In this document: positions 43,040 through 52,061 of the stretch, in pieces
Numbering within the stretch: the stretch's first letter is position 1
Layout of the letters: the number at the start of each line of letters is the position of its first letter
NCBI GenBank assembly: GCA_937928405.1
Contig: CALFWZ010000006.1
Coordinates: forward strand, 38,318 to 102,317
DNA length: 64,000 bases
Reading direction: 5' to 3'
From: an uncultured Saprospiraceae bacterium
GTDB taxonomy: Bacteria > Bacteroidota > Bacteroidia > Chitinophagales > Saprospiraceae
Notes under the pieces: model-generated
The model's database searches: none
Told to the model about the DNA's origin: nothing
Seen by the model: only the letters and a program-made list of their open reading frames with translations
Position numbers and translations under genes: made by a program

Positions 43040-46000
43040 TTAGTAATCCCTACTGATAATCATTTTAGCCGTTTTCACTCGAAAATCACCAACTTTTACA
43101 GAAATGGTATAAATACCATTCGTATAATTACCCAGATCAATCCGGAAAGGATCTCTTGGTATCGTACCAATAATCTGTTCCAGCATTTGCTGACCTTTAG
43201 CATTGTAAATTTTTATCACCGCTGATGCTCCGGCATCCGCTTTCATGTTGACATAAATTTCGTTGGTAGCTGGATTCGGAAATATACTAAATTGCTCATT
43301 ATCAATATCATACATAATCATTTCTACGCCCGAATACTTAAAATTACCATCCCTAGCAAATTGTTTTACCCGATAATAATTGATCCCCGGTAAGGGTCGA
43401 TCATCCAATGCTTGATAATAGGTAGCCGTTGTACTTTCACTAGAACTATTCACTGTTTTCAATATTTCAAAATCTAATCCATCCACCGAACGCTCAATCT
43501 CAAAATATTCATTCTCTTGTTCCGTATTTGTGACCCAATTTAATTGAACACCACTATTCAGACGCACCGTTGATAAAAATAGAATCGCCTCATTCGGATC
43601 GACTACCAGTCCGTTTCCGCCACTGGTAATATTGATCGAATAATCTTCTACTTCTCCATTGACAAAAGTTTCACAAGGACCAGCATAACTACCTCGCTGC
43701 ATACTCACCCGCATTCTAGTGCTGCCTGTCAACGCTGTATTAGGTACGGTAATATTTCCAGTTGCGGGAGGTCGAGTCGTACCATTGGTACCTGCCGTTA
43801 CAATTCTCGAAATTACTCGCTCTCCGATATCAGAAAAGTCTCCATCCTGATTATAATCTATCCATACTCGAAAATACATGTCCCAATGGGTATAACTAAA
43901 AGTCGGCTGCAAACTAATTGCGGTAGATGATCCACGACCTACCGTAGTACTTAGATTGGTAAAATCGCCGTAACGTTCTTTACTACTGTTATTATTAATA
44001 TTTCCAAAACTCACATTACCAATCCAAGCTTCCCACGGAGCCGTACCCAACGAAGCACAATAAGATGGTCCATTTCCTCCACTGACTGTAAAGCTTTGGA
44101 AGACAGGTGGTGCCGCATTCCAGCTTCCATTACCTGGTTGGGTAGCACGTACCGTAACTGCTCCAGCAACACCATTCAGTGTAATAACATTTCCACTAAC
44201 AGTAGCAGGTCCTCCTGTAACAGTAAACGTTACTGACAACCCAGAAGAAGCCGTCGCTGAAATAGTGAAAGGTCCATCGGACACTTGTTTATCCCCTATT
44301 GGCGGGAAATTAATGGTTTGATTTTGTTGATTTGAAACAGTAGAAAAACTAACAATATCGGTCGCTTCAGGATGCGCCAACGGGGTGTGGCTGGTTGCTT
44401 CCGCAACTTGTGCTTGAATGGTATGATTACCAGAAGGTACGTTTGTAAAAGTATAAGTTCCGGTCAAATTATGAATATCTACAGGAGTTCCATTATCAAG
44501 TGTCAATAGTAAGTGATCGGCATTAAATAGTGTTAAATCACCAGAAACCGTATAATTAACAGTAACGCTCGATCCACTGATACTTTGATTTTGAGTCGGG
44601 CTATTGATGACCACCCGAGGTATTTGGCTTCCGGTAACGACCTCAAAAGATCGGGTTACTGCTGGTGCTGTATTCCAATTTGAATTTCCAGCTTGATTGG
44701 CACGAATGGTTACCGTTCCCTCATTACCGTTTAACGTTACCGTGTTACCAGATACGGTAGCTGGTCCTGAAACCCGTGTAAAACTAACTGGTAAGCCAGA
44801 AGTCGCTGTCGCTGCAATTGCAAAAGGTGGATTGGTGCCAGCCCGAGCCATTAACGGAGCAAAAGTGATGATTTGATTTTGTGGTCCACCACTTCCAGTC
44901 ACGTTTAAGGTATAATCTTCTACCTCTCCCAATTGGAAGGTCTCGCAGGGTCCAGCATACGATCCTCTTTGCATCGCAATCCGCATACGTGTATTTCCCA
45001 GTACTGCTCCTGTTGGTACCGTAATATTCATGTTGACAGTTACTAATAAAGTTCCTTGTGGAGGAGCAGCGCTTACTCTCGATACTTCTGTTTCTCCACT
45101 ATCTGCAAAATCACCATCCTGATTCCAATCTACCCAAATCCGAATATACTCATCAAAAGTGGACCAGCTAAAACGATGACTGAGCGATAGCGGTACAGTA
45201 GCTCCTCTGGCTACACTAGTGCTTAGGTTCGTAAAGTCTCCATAAAGATCCTTCACCGAATTATTATTAATGGATCCAATGGTGACATTGCTGATCCATT
45301 CTATCCACGGTTCTTGTCCTTGTGCGTTACAATAATTGGTCGGTCCACCACAATTTCGAACCTCCTTTTCTACCGCACTGGTATAGAGAAAAGCCGTACA
45401 ATTAGCTCTTCTTGCTCCGCGACGATACCAAGTAGTTTGAGAAATGGTACCAGGATTATATCCAGCACTTGTTGCACCACTAATCACCGTCCAAGGACCG
45501 GTTGGTGAAGCGGTGGAACGTTGCCAGCGATAGGTAATCGCTCCACTACCGCCAGAGGGGCTGGTTTGATTACTAATATTCGTTGGATCGTAGGCATCAC
45601 AGATAGATTGGTTTCCACTAATCGCTCCGGCGTTGGTAATATTATCACAATTATTACTGATGGTGTAAGTAATATTTAGCGTATTAGAAACGGTATTTCC
45701 ATTTCCAGCTGCATCCGTTACACGGTTGGCTGGCAGACGCACAGTCACCGCTCCTGCTGCGGTTGGGCTCACCACAAAACTATAATTACTACCTGATCCA
45801 CTAAGTCCAGATCTCGTACCATTGGTAACCGCAAAATCAGACAATGTTAATCCAGTAATTGGTTCTGTAAAGGCTGCATTTACGGTAAACGGTCCATTAA
45901 CATTATTAGAGGCGGTGGTTAAGGTCACATCCGGCGGAGTGGTATCACCGGGTCCACCACCATCACAACCATTTACTTCTACTTCAGCTAGCGCCATAAA

Positions 46001-49000
46001 TCCAGTTCCGTTTTTGTGTAATCTTACGTACCTCCCAGTTCTGTTAATCACAACGGTCGAAGGCGTTCCAGCTACCGTACTTTGGAGATAATCACCAACA
46101 CCTGATTGTCCTAAACTTCCATTAATCGTAGTAGAAGAAAAAGGAACATCCGAAACAAAAATGTAATAATTGGATAATTGATCTGAACAACAATCTGTCC
46201 GATTATAAATTTTTATGTCTGTGATATCACTGACTCCTCCCAGATCAACTTCCCACCAAGGGTTCACTTCCCAGCTTGTACTGGAAACAGAAAATTGGGC
46301 CCACCAATTACCACTGGTATTTCCGTCAACAGCCAAATCAGCCGTAGCACCGCCCCCCGCATAATTACTAGATTGTGTGGCAGGTTGATTGAGGGCAAGA
46401 TTAGAAGGATTACTGCATCCTGTATTGGTTGAATAGGTAACTACCAAATTATTGGAAATTAAATTACCATTACCCGCACCATCAATTGTTCGATTGGCCG
46501 GTAACCGAACCGAAACGGTTCCATCACTGGTTGGATTAACCGTAAAGCTATAATTTTGTCCAGACCCCGAGAGCCCACTAAGACTGCCGTTGCTTACTGT
46601 AAAATCGTTCAGCGCAAGTCCTGTAACAGATTCACTGAAGGCAGTATTGACCGTAAAAGGTCCACTCACATTATTGCTTGAGGTACTAAGTGTGACGGTA
46701 GGAGCGGTGTTATCCACCACTATTGGAAATAGTAAATTTTGTGGAATGACTTCCCAAGGTTGACTTCCACTTCTCCATTCTAACTTAGCAGAAGCTGCTC
46801 CAGTCGCTTCATAATATTCCATCCTAATGTCCACTTTGGTATTAGCCGTCAGATTGATGGTTCCAGTATGAGCCGTAGCTCCTTGATTAATCCACTGATT
46901 TATAATTTGCTGACCGTTTACCCAAAGACGCACCCCGTCATCAGTAGTAGTTCTGAAGGTGTAGTTCTGGCTAAATTCGGGTAGAACTTCTCCTTCCCAA
47001 CGAACAGAATAAGTTTCTGCCGCAATACCTCCTGCGGGACTACCAGAGCCCCAGTTAAAATCAATGACTGGATCAACTCGAGTTAGGACCGGAGCGGTTA
47101 AGTTTGAATTATTAAAATACGTACCCGTAATACCTGTACCACCACCGATTTTTGATACCGTAAAGGTGCGCTCCACAGGAATAGCCGGACGGTAGGTATT
47201 ATTTCCGTTTTGGATAGCTCTGACTACCACGTCTCCGGGTTGTCCGGTTAAGGAAATCGTGTTACCAGAAATGGTAGCTGGACCGCTTACAACGTGTAAA
47301 ATAACTGGCAGACCAGAATTAGCACTGGCAGTCACATTAAAATTATTACTGGTCGTTAATTTATCAGAAATATTATTAAAGCTAATCGTCTGATTGGTCC
47401 CCGAGCACGCTGGAAAAATATCTTTTTGATAAGTATCTGTTAATCCGCGGGGATCCGTAACAAATAATTTTACTCTATAAAAGTAAGTGGAACCATCACA
47501 TCCTACCGGTGATAATTGCGTAGTCGTTACTGGATTATTATCTCCTGGCTCGGGATGAAAATGATTATTGTGGTGTAACTCTGTCACCCATGTATAGTCC
47601 AAACTATTATTACTGTGCTCGGCATCCGTCACCACCGCACTCAAATTAAGTGTGGTCGGATTGGTAGCAGAAAAAGTATTGGTATTATCAATACTTACTG
47701 ATATAATGTTTGGAGGTGTATTATTAAGAGAAATGGGAATTATCTTTTGAGAACTTAAATTTCCATTATCTTGGACCGTTAGACGAACATTAAAAGAAAC
47801 GGGGCCCGTAGCATTAGTGGTAAAAGTATGACTAGGGTTAACGTCATTACTATTAGCAGTACCATCTCCAAAATCCCAAGTATACGTTAAATTATCATTA
47901 TCGGGATCATAACTCTGATCTCCAAAAAACTGAACGGTCAACGGTCCTGTTCCAAAAAGTACGTCCGAAGAAGCAACAGCAACGGGAGGTAGGTTTCCTC
48001 CGGTGTAGGAAATTTTACGAACCGTATTCATATTGGGGTTATTGTTTCCAACAGCACCTGCTAGATAATATAAACCCCCATCAATGGGTGAAGTAGCCAC
48101 AAAGACAACCCCTTGTACTCCTTCAATAAAATTACTTACACTGATAGGATTTTTATTGTTGTCAAATTTTACTTGTTTGATCCAGTCACCTCCATAGTCA
48201 GCTTGAAAATAAGAATTTTGATAATTAGCAGGGAAATCATTTCCGATGTACCAAGTTCCACCAATTGAGCAATTACCTTGAAAACTTGGTCCAGGTAATT
48301 GACTGGAACCTACGTTAACAATCGACCCGTTCACCAATCCTCTAGGGGTAGAATTACGCCAATCCAGTTTGGGTCGTTCGTGAGTTGACGGAGCAAAACT
48401 ATTATTATTATATCCAGGCTGATATGTCATCCCTTCAAATTTGGGCCAACCAAAGTTTTGCCCTGGTGCGTCCACCATGTTTAACTCTTCTCTATCTCCC
48501 CACCCTACATCACCAATAAATAGAACGCCTGGGTCACCATCTGCTGGATTATGGCTCCCGGTTTCGGGTTGTAAATTCATACGGCATGGATTACGTAGTC
48601 CAATCGCCCAAATTTTTGAGCGGACTGATCCTGGATTACCAGATTGGTAATAAGGGTTACTTGGAATACCATTACCCGTGGCAGGATCAATTCTGATGAC
48701 TTTTCCACTGAGTGAACTTAGCTGTTGACAACGATAGGCACCCACGTTTTGACTAGCCGTAATGATACCATCATTCAATCCTTGTTGCCAATAAGTTTCA
48801 GGAGCAGAACCTTCATCGACCGAAGAATAACTCGCTCCATCTCCAAAACTGGCTAGTAGCGTTCCGTCAGTTCCAAAAACGATGGAACCTGTACCATGTG
48901 ATTGATGCAATATTGGTGGTCCACTATCTGGCGTGGCACCAACCAGCACTCGTCGAGAATTATAATTGACCGTATTAAAATTATTGTTCGATTGAGCTTG

Positions 49001-49453
49001 ATAACGAGTAATCCGACCGATAGTCGCAGCGAAATATTCATTCGTATTAGGATTATACTGAGGCGTACCCGCATTTAGCAAATGGTGGCGATCAACGACA
49101 TAGCACAGATAGATATATCCATTTGATAGAAAATCAGGATCGAGCGCAAAGCCCAATAGCCCAAAATCGCGCCATCCCCCGACTTCGTCACTTATATCGA
49201 TAAGTGGCTGTGATGATTTAATGCCATTCTCAACGATCCATACTTTACCATTACGCTCCCAAACATACATCCGCCCATTGTCATCAAATGTCATTCCCAC
49301 TGCCATCGAAAAATCGGTGGTAAAAGGTACATCTGCAAATCCTGCTGGCTGAGCTTGTGCCTTCGTTGCTAAAAAGATAATAAAAGCGCAAATCAAGGAT
49401 AAATTAATGAAGCGGTAATGCGATAGATGAGATCGTAAGTAAGGTAAAATCAT
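43040..49453 (-). CDS. Giant T9SS protein: PQQ-type sugar dehydrogenase plus adhesion domains
   Basis: About 2137 residues from the ATG at 49453 (a TTG at 49492 is weaker), with signal peptide ending KAQAQ. Domain order (numbered from the TTG): glucose/sorbosone-dehydrogenase propeller about 50-490 (FGLLGFALDPDF, HQSHGTGSIVFG, IGLRNPCRM); PKD about 502-590 (YTWDFGDG); PA14 about 783-922 (FRTTTDDGVRLWVNGQQ); an Ig-like module; F5/8-type lectin about 1025-1176 (WWEVDLGGVSDITDIKIYNR); another Ig-like module; two GEVED domains about 1388-1530 and 1811-1954 (each with MRVS or MRIAMQRGSYAGPCETF, GEVEDY); T9SS domain from about 2065 (FSIFPNPATNEIYVNM). It likely oxidises sugars at the surface while binding carbohydrate. 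Promoter and terminator are both visible. Confidence 0.92.
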   Translation of the reverse strand: MILPYLRSHLSHYRFINLSLICAFIIFLATKAQAQPAGFADVPFTTDFSMAVGMTFDDNGRMYVWERNGKVWIVENGIKSSQPLIDISDEVGGWRDFGLLGFALDPDFLSNGYIYLCYVVDRHHLLNAGTPQYNPNTNEYFAATIGRITRYQAQSNNNFNTVNYNSRRVLVGATPDSGPPILHQSHGTGSIVFGTDGTLLASFGDGASYSSVDEGSAPETYWQQGLNDGIITASQNVGAYRCQQLSSLSGKVIRIDPATGNGIPSNPYYQSGNPGSVRSKIWAIGLRNPCRMNLQPETGSHNPADGDPGVLFIGDVGWGDREELNMVDAPGQNFGWPKFEGMTYQPGYNNNSFAPSTHERPKLDWRNSTPRGLVNGSIVNVGSSQLPGPSFQGNCSIGGTWYIGNDFPANYQNSYFQADYGGDWIKQVKFDNNKNPISVSNFIEGVQGVVFVATSPIDGGLYYLAGAVGNNNPNMNTVRKISYTGGNLPPVAVASSDVLFGTGPLTVQFFGDQSYDPDNDNLTYTWDFGDGTANSNDVNPSHTFTTNATGPVSFNVRLTVQDNGNLSSQKIIPISLNNTPPNIISVSIDNTNTFSATNPTTLNLSAVVTDAEHSNNSLDYTWVTELHHNNHFHPEPGDNNPVTTTQLSPVGCDGSTYFYRVKLFVTDPRGLTDTYQKDIFPACSGTNQTISFNNISDKLTTSNNFNVTASANSGLPVILHVVSGPATISGNTISLTGQPGDVVVRAIQNGNNTYRPAIPVERTFTVSKIGGGTGITGTYFNNSNLTAPVLTRVDPVIDFNWGSGSPAGGIAAETYSVRWEGEVLPEFSQNYTFRTTTDDGVRLWVNGQQIINQWINQGATAHTGTINLTANTKVDIRMEYYEATGAASAKLEWRSGSQPWEVIPQNLLFPIVVDNTAPTVTLSTSSNNVSGPFTVNTAFSESVTGLALNDFTVSNGSLSGLSGSGQNYSFTVNPTSDGTVSVRLPANRTIDGAGNGNLISNNLVVTYSTNTGCSNPSNLALNQPATQSSNYAGGGATADLAVDGNTSGNWWAQFSVSSTSWEVNPWWEVDLGGVSDITDIKIYNRTDCCSDQLSNYYIFVSDVPFSSTTINGSLGQSGVGDYLQSTVAGTPSTVVINRTGRYVRLHKNGTGFMALAEVEVNGCDGGGPGDTTPPDVTLTTASNNVNGPFTVNAAFTEPITGLTLSDFAVTNGTRSGLSGSGSNYSFVVSPTAAGAVTVRLPANRVTDAAGNGNTVSNTLNITYTISNNCDNITNAGAISGNQSICDAYDPTNISNQTSPSGGSGAITYRWQRSTASPTGPWTVISGATSAGYNPGTISQTTWYRRGARRANCTAFLYTSAVEKEVRNCGGPTNYCNAQGQEPWIEWISNVTIGSINNNSVKDLYGDFTNLSTSVARGATVPLSLSHRFSWSTFDEYIRIWVDWNQDGDFADSGETEVSRVSAAPPQGTLLVTVNMNITVPTGAVLGNTRMRIAMQRGSYAGPCETFQLGEVEDYTLNVTGSGGPQNQIITFAPLMARAGTNPPFAIAATATSGLPVSFTRVSGPATVSGNTVTLNGNEGTVTIRANQAGNSNWNTAPAVTRSFEVVTGSQIPRVVINSPTQNQSISGSSVTVNYTVSGDLTLFNADHLLLTLDNGTPVDIHNLTGTYTFTNVPSGNHTIQAQVAEATSHTPLAHPEATDIVSFSTVSNQQNQTINFPPIGDKQVSDGPFTISATASSGLSVTFTVTGGPATVSGNVITLNGVAGAVTVRATQPGNGSWNAAPPVFQSFTVSGGNGPSYCASLGTAPWEAWIGNVSFGNINNNSSKERYGDFTNLSTTVGRGSSTAISLQPTFSYTHWDMYFRVWIDYNQDGDFSDIGERVISRIVTAGTNGTTRPPATGNITVPNTALTGSTRMRVSMQRGSYAGPCETFVNGEVEDYSINITSGGNGLVVDPNEAILFLSTVRLNSGVQLNWVTNTEQENEYFEIERSVDGLDFEILKTVNSSSESTTATYYQALDDRPLPGINYYRVKQFARDGNFKYSGVEMIMYDIDNEQFSIFPNPATNEIYVNMKADAGASAVIKIYNAKGQQMLEQIIGTIPRDPFRIDLGNYTNGIYTISVKVGDFRVKTAKMIISRDY

Positions 49454-49618
49454 GTTCTTTTTTGTTTCTAATATTAGAATATGGTTAAGCAATATCTCGG
49501 GGTTGAAATATTGTATTTACGTTATTGCAATAGGGGAAAAGGGAAGATTGAAAGCAGTTTTTTAGAGAAAATTGAGGATTTTTCTGCTTTAAGGACAAAA
49601 TAAAGGGCCATTTTTATA

Positions 49619-49649
49619 CAAAAGTAAATTTAATGAATTATTAGCCAAA
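49619..49649 (-). promoter_or_regulatory. Bacteroidetes promoter for the giant dehydrogenase gene
   Basis: On the minus strand TTTG (49646-49649) and TACTTTTG (49619-49626) are separated by exactly 19 bp, the consensus form TTTG-N19-TAnnTTTG. It leaves a leader of about 160 nt to the ATG at 49453. The region 49493-49893 holds no gene. Confidence 0.65.
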
Positions 49650-49778
49650 ACCGAAATATTCCCATAAGAAAAGAGGTCAATATGGCCTTGTATTCTTAAC
49701 AAATTGGAGAATTACCCTATTTATGGTAGAACATTTTGTGGAACAAATCGTTTAGAGAGGCAAAGGCAAGACATATTA

Positions 49779-49809
49779 TTGACTTATCTAATGAAATGAC
49801 TTATCTTTG
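49779..49809 (+). promoter_or_regulatory. Bacteroidetes promoter for mltA
   Basis: TTG (49779-49781), 20 bp spacer, TATCTTTG (49802-49809), an exact -7 match with nearly ideal spacing. It lies 84 bp before the mltA ATG and diverges from the promoter at 49619-49649. Confidence 0.7.
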
Positions 49810-49893
49810 CGCCGCTTTTGGGAAATACCCAAAAATACACTGAAACGACCGAGCAACCTTAAAAGCCAAAAGAATAATAAAGCATTCTGACCC

Positions 49894-51090
49894 ATGAACA
49901 AGATTTTATTGTCTCTGCTATCCATAGCAGGTATAATGGTTAATAGCTGTTATTATCCTCCTATGGAACAAAACTTATCTTCACAAAGTGAAATAGATAA
50001 AGTCTCGCCTTTTGCTGTCAACCATGACTTTTCTTCCAATGGTAAAAAGCAAACCGCTCCTGTACAAAGTGAACTTTATACTGCTCAAGCAATCAGCACT
50101 GCTCATTTTCCGGAAATAACGGAATCAGTACAAACTGCCTTGGAACAGCAAAAGAAATTATTAAAATATAAAAAAAGAAAGGCTCCACAAAAAGTAGGCA
50201 ACCTAATTGTTTCCAACGAGCAATTGCAAAAAACAGCAGATATTCTTCTAGGAGCCAAAAACAGGGAAGACCTTACCGAAGTCATTCATCAACTGAATGC
50301 TTATAAAATAAAGGGGCAAGATCAACGAGGGAATGTTCATTTCACCGGTTATTATACGCCGGTACTGCCGGTTAGTAGCATACAGTCTAAAGAATTCCCT
50401 TATCCGCTTTATACATTTCCTCAAGATTGGCAAGGGAAACTACCCTCTCGAAAAGAAATTGATGGAGATTTGGTACTCAAGGGAAGAAATTTAGAATTGG
50501 CTTACGCTAAAAGTTTAATCGATATTTATATCATGCAAGTACAAGGATCGGGAATTGTAGAGTATGAAGATGGTAGACAAGAATTGTTTGCCTTTACTGG
50601 TTCTAACCGACAACCTTATGCTAGTATTGGAAAATATATGATAAAAGAAGGATTGACTACTGCACAGCATGTTTCTTTCCAGTTTATCAAAAAATATTTA
50701 CAAGAGCATCCGAAAAAAGCACATGAAATTCTATTTAGCAACCCTTCTTATGTCTTTTTCAAACCTATTGATTCCAATCCCAAAGGAGCAGGCTTAGTGC
50801 CACTAACTAAAATGCACTCTATTGCAGTAGATACCCGCTACATTCCAATGGGAAGTATCTTATTAGCCAGTATTCCAATCATTGATGATAAAAATAATGT
50901 CATTTCCCACGAATATCGTCTCGTTGTAGCTCAAGATATTGGTGGAGCGATCAAAGGTCCTGGACATGTTGACCTTTATACAGGTGTTGGTTATGAAGGT
51001 CGAAGACAAGCAGGTCGTCTACATCATTATGGCAACCTATGGCTTTTACTTCCCAGTGAAACAACCGCTCCCACATTGGCTTTAAAATAA
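49894..51090 (+). CDS. mltA: Membrane-bound lytic murein transglycosylase A
   Basis: 398 residues; lipoprotein signal (LLSLLSIAGIMVNSCYYP). The MltA domain has GNVHFTGYYTPVLPVSS and PYPLYTFP (about 145-180), then YIMQVQGSGIVEYEDG. The C-terminal 3D domain has AVDTRYIPMGSIL and VAQDIGGAIKGPGHVDLYTG, with the conserved Asp residues that form the active site. It cleaves the glycan strands of peptidoglycan and makes 1,6-anhydro-muropeptides at the outer membrane. Monocistronic with its own promoter. An AT-only palindrome lies just after the stop at 51092-51109. Confidence 0.95.
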   Translation: MNKILLSLLSIAGIMVNSCYYPPMEQNLSSQSEIDKVSPFAVNHDFSSNGKKQTAPVQSELYTAQAISTAHFPEITESVQTALEQQKKLLKYKKRKAPQKVGNLIVSNEQLQKTADILLGAKNREDLTEVIHQLNAYKIKGQDQRGNVHFTGYYTPVLPVSSIQSKEFPYPLYTFPQDWQGKLPSRKEIDGDLVLKGRNLELAYAKSLIDIYIMQVQGSGIVEYEDGRQELFAFTGSNRQPYASIGKYMIKEGLTTAQHVSFQFIKKYLQEHPKKAHEILFSNPSYVFFKPIDSNPKGAGLVPLTKMHSIAVDTRYIPMGSILLASIPIIDDKNNVISHEYRLVVAQDIGGAIKGPGHVDLYTGVGYEGRRQAGRLHHYGNLWLLLPSETTAPTLALK

Positions 51091-51354
51091 TATTATAAAA
51101 TTTTATAATTTATTTGTCTGTTATTTTGCATATATGTTAAATATTCCATATACTTGCATTACTCCACCTTCTTATTGTCTTCAGTACAAGAAGACTAAAT
51201 GAAACATAACCCCACTACTATCTAATTTTCGTAAAAATTGATTAGGTCAATGCCTAATTAATTGGCAAGTTTTCATCCCTATTAATAAACATAAAAAACT
51301 AATGCATGGCTTAATTTTTGTTTCTTATTAACACACAACACTATAAACCTCCCC

Positions 51355-51894
51355 ATGACAGACTTAAAAAAAGAGCATAAGAAAATTCGTAAAACTTCAT
51401 TTAGAATCAATCCAAAATTAGCTGAAAAAGTACTCATTTGGAGCATTTTAATTTTCGGCATTAGCGGTTTTACATTTATTCTAGACAGTATGACATTCAA
51501 AAAGAATGAAACTGCTGGTACTTCCATTTATAAAGAACAGGTTGACGATAATCGATCGTATGAAACCAAAAAAGTGGTTTTGAATGAGCCTGTTAAAAAA
51601 GAGACTATCAGGGGTAAACAACTCCATATCGGTGGACCACGCGAAGCCCATACCCCCGTACTTTTTGAGGTCGAAAATTTTAACCAAAACGCAGAATACT
51701 TACTTGACTTTGGAGATGGAATCCGTCGAGTTCTCAACCAAAGAACAGATTCTCATATCTATGATAAGCCTGGTAAATACAAGCTACATTTATATGTTAC
51801 TTTTAAAGGTGATCGTCGAAAACTAGCAAGTGAAAATATTGAAATTATGGAGCCAATTACAGTTGCTACCAATGCTACTAGTATAGATTTTTAA
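51355..51894 (+). CDS. Single-pass membrane protein with a PKD-like domain
   Basis: 179 residues. A basic N-terminus (LKKEHKKIRKTSFRINPK) precedes one membrane helix at about 24-44 (VLIWSILIFGISGFTFIL), so the C-terminal part faces the periplasm. A linker of about 45 residues leads to a PKD-type domain (about 95-165) with EYLLDFGDG and the later HIYDKPGKYKLHLYVTF. The size and the single PKD fold suggest a structural or binding role at the envelope. Family function unknown. It faces a giant protease gene end-to-end with a shared terminator. Confidence 0.78.
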   Translation: MTDLKKEHKKIRKTSFRINPKLAEKVLIWSILIFGISGFTFILDSMTFKKNETAGTSIYKEQVDDNRSYETKKVVLNEPVKKETIRGKQLHIGGPREAHTPVLFEVENFNQNAEYLLDFGDGIRRVLNQRTDSHIYDKPGKYKLHLYVTFKGDRRKLASENIEIMEPITVATNATSIDF

Positions 51895-51995
51895 AAAAGA
51901 CTTAAAAAAAGCCCCTTCTCCCGAAGGAAAAGAGGCCTACACAAATAATAACCCTACTGTTATTTCAACAGTTAGATTAATTCTTCAGAGAAAGA

Positions 51996-52032
51996 AAGCC
52001 ATTGATTGATAATCCAATCAATGGCTTTTCTT
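51996..52032. terminator. Bidirectional terminator between convergent genes
   Basis: Perfect 13-bp stem AAGCCATTGATTG (51996-52008) and CAATCAATGGCTT (52015-52027), loop ATAATC. T-rich tracts follow on both strands (TTCTTATC on plus, TCTTTCTCT on minus). Confidence 0.75.
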
Positions 52033-52061
52033 ATCTCAGTGTTCTATCAAATTACTAGCGG

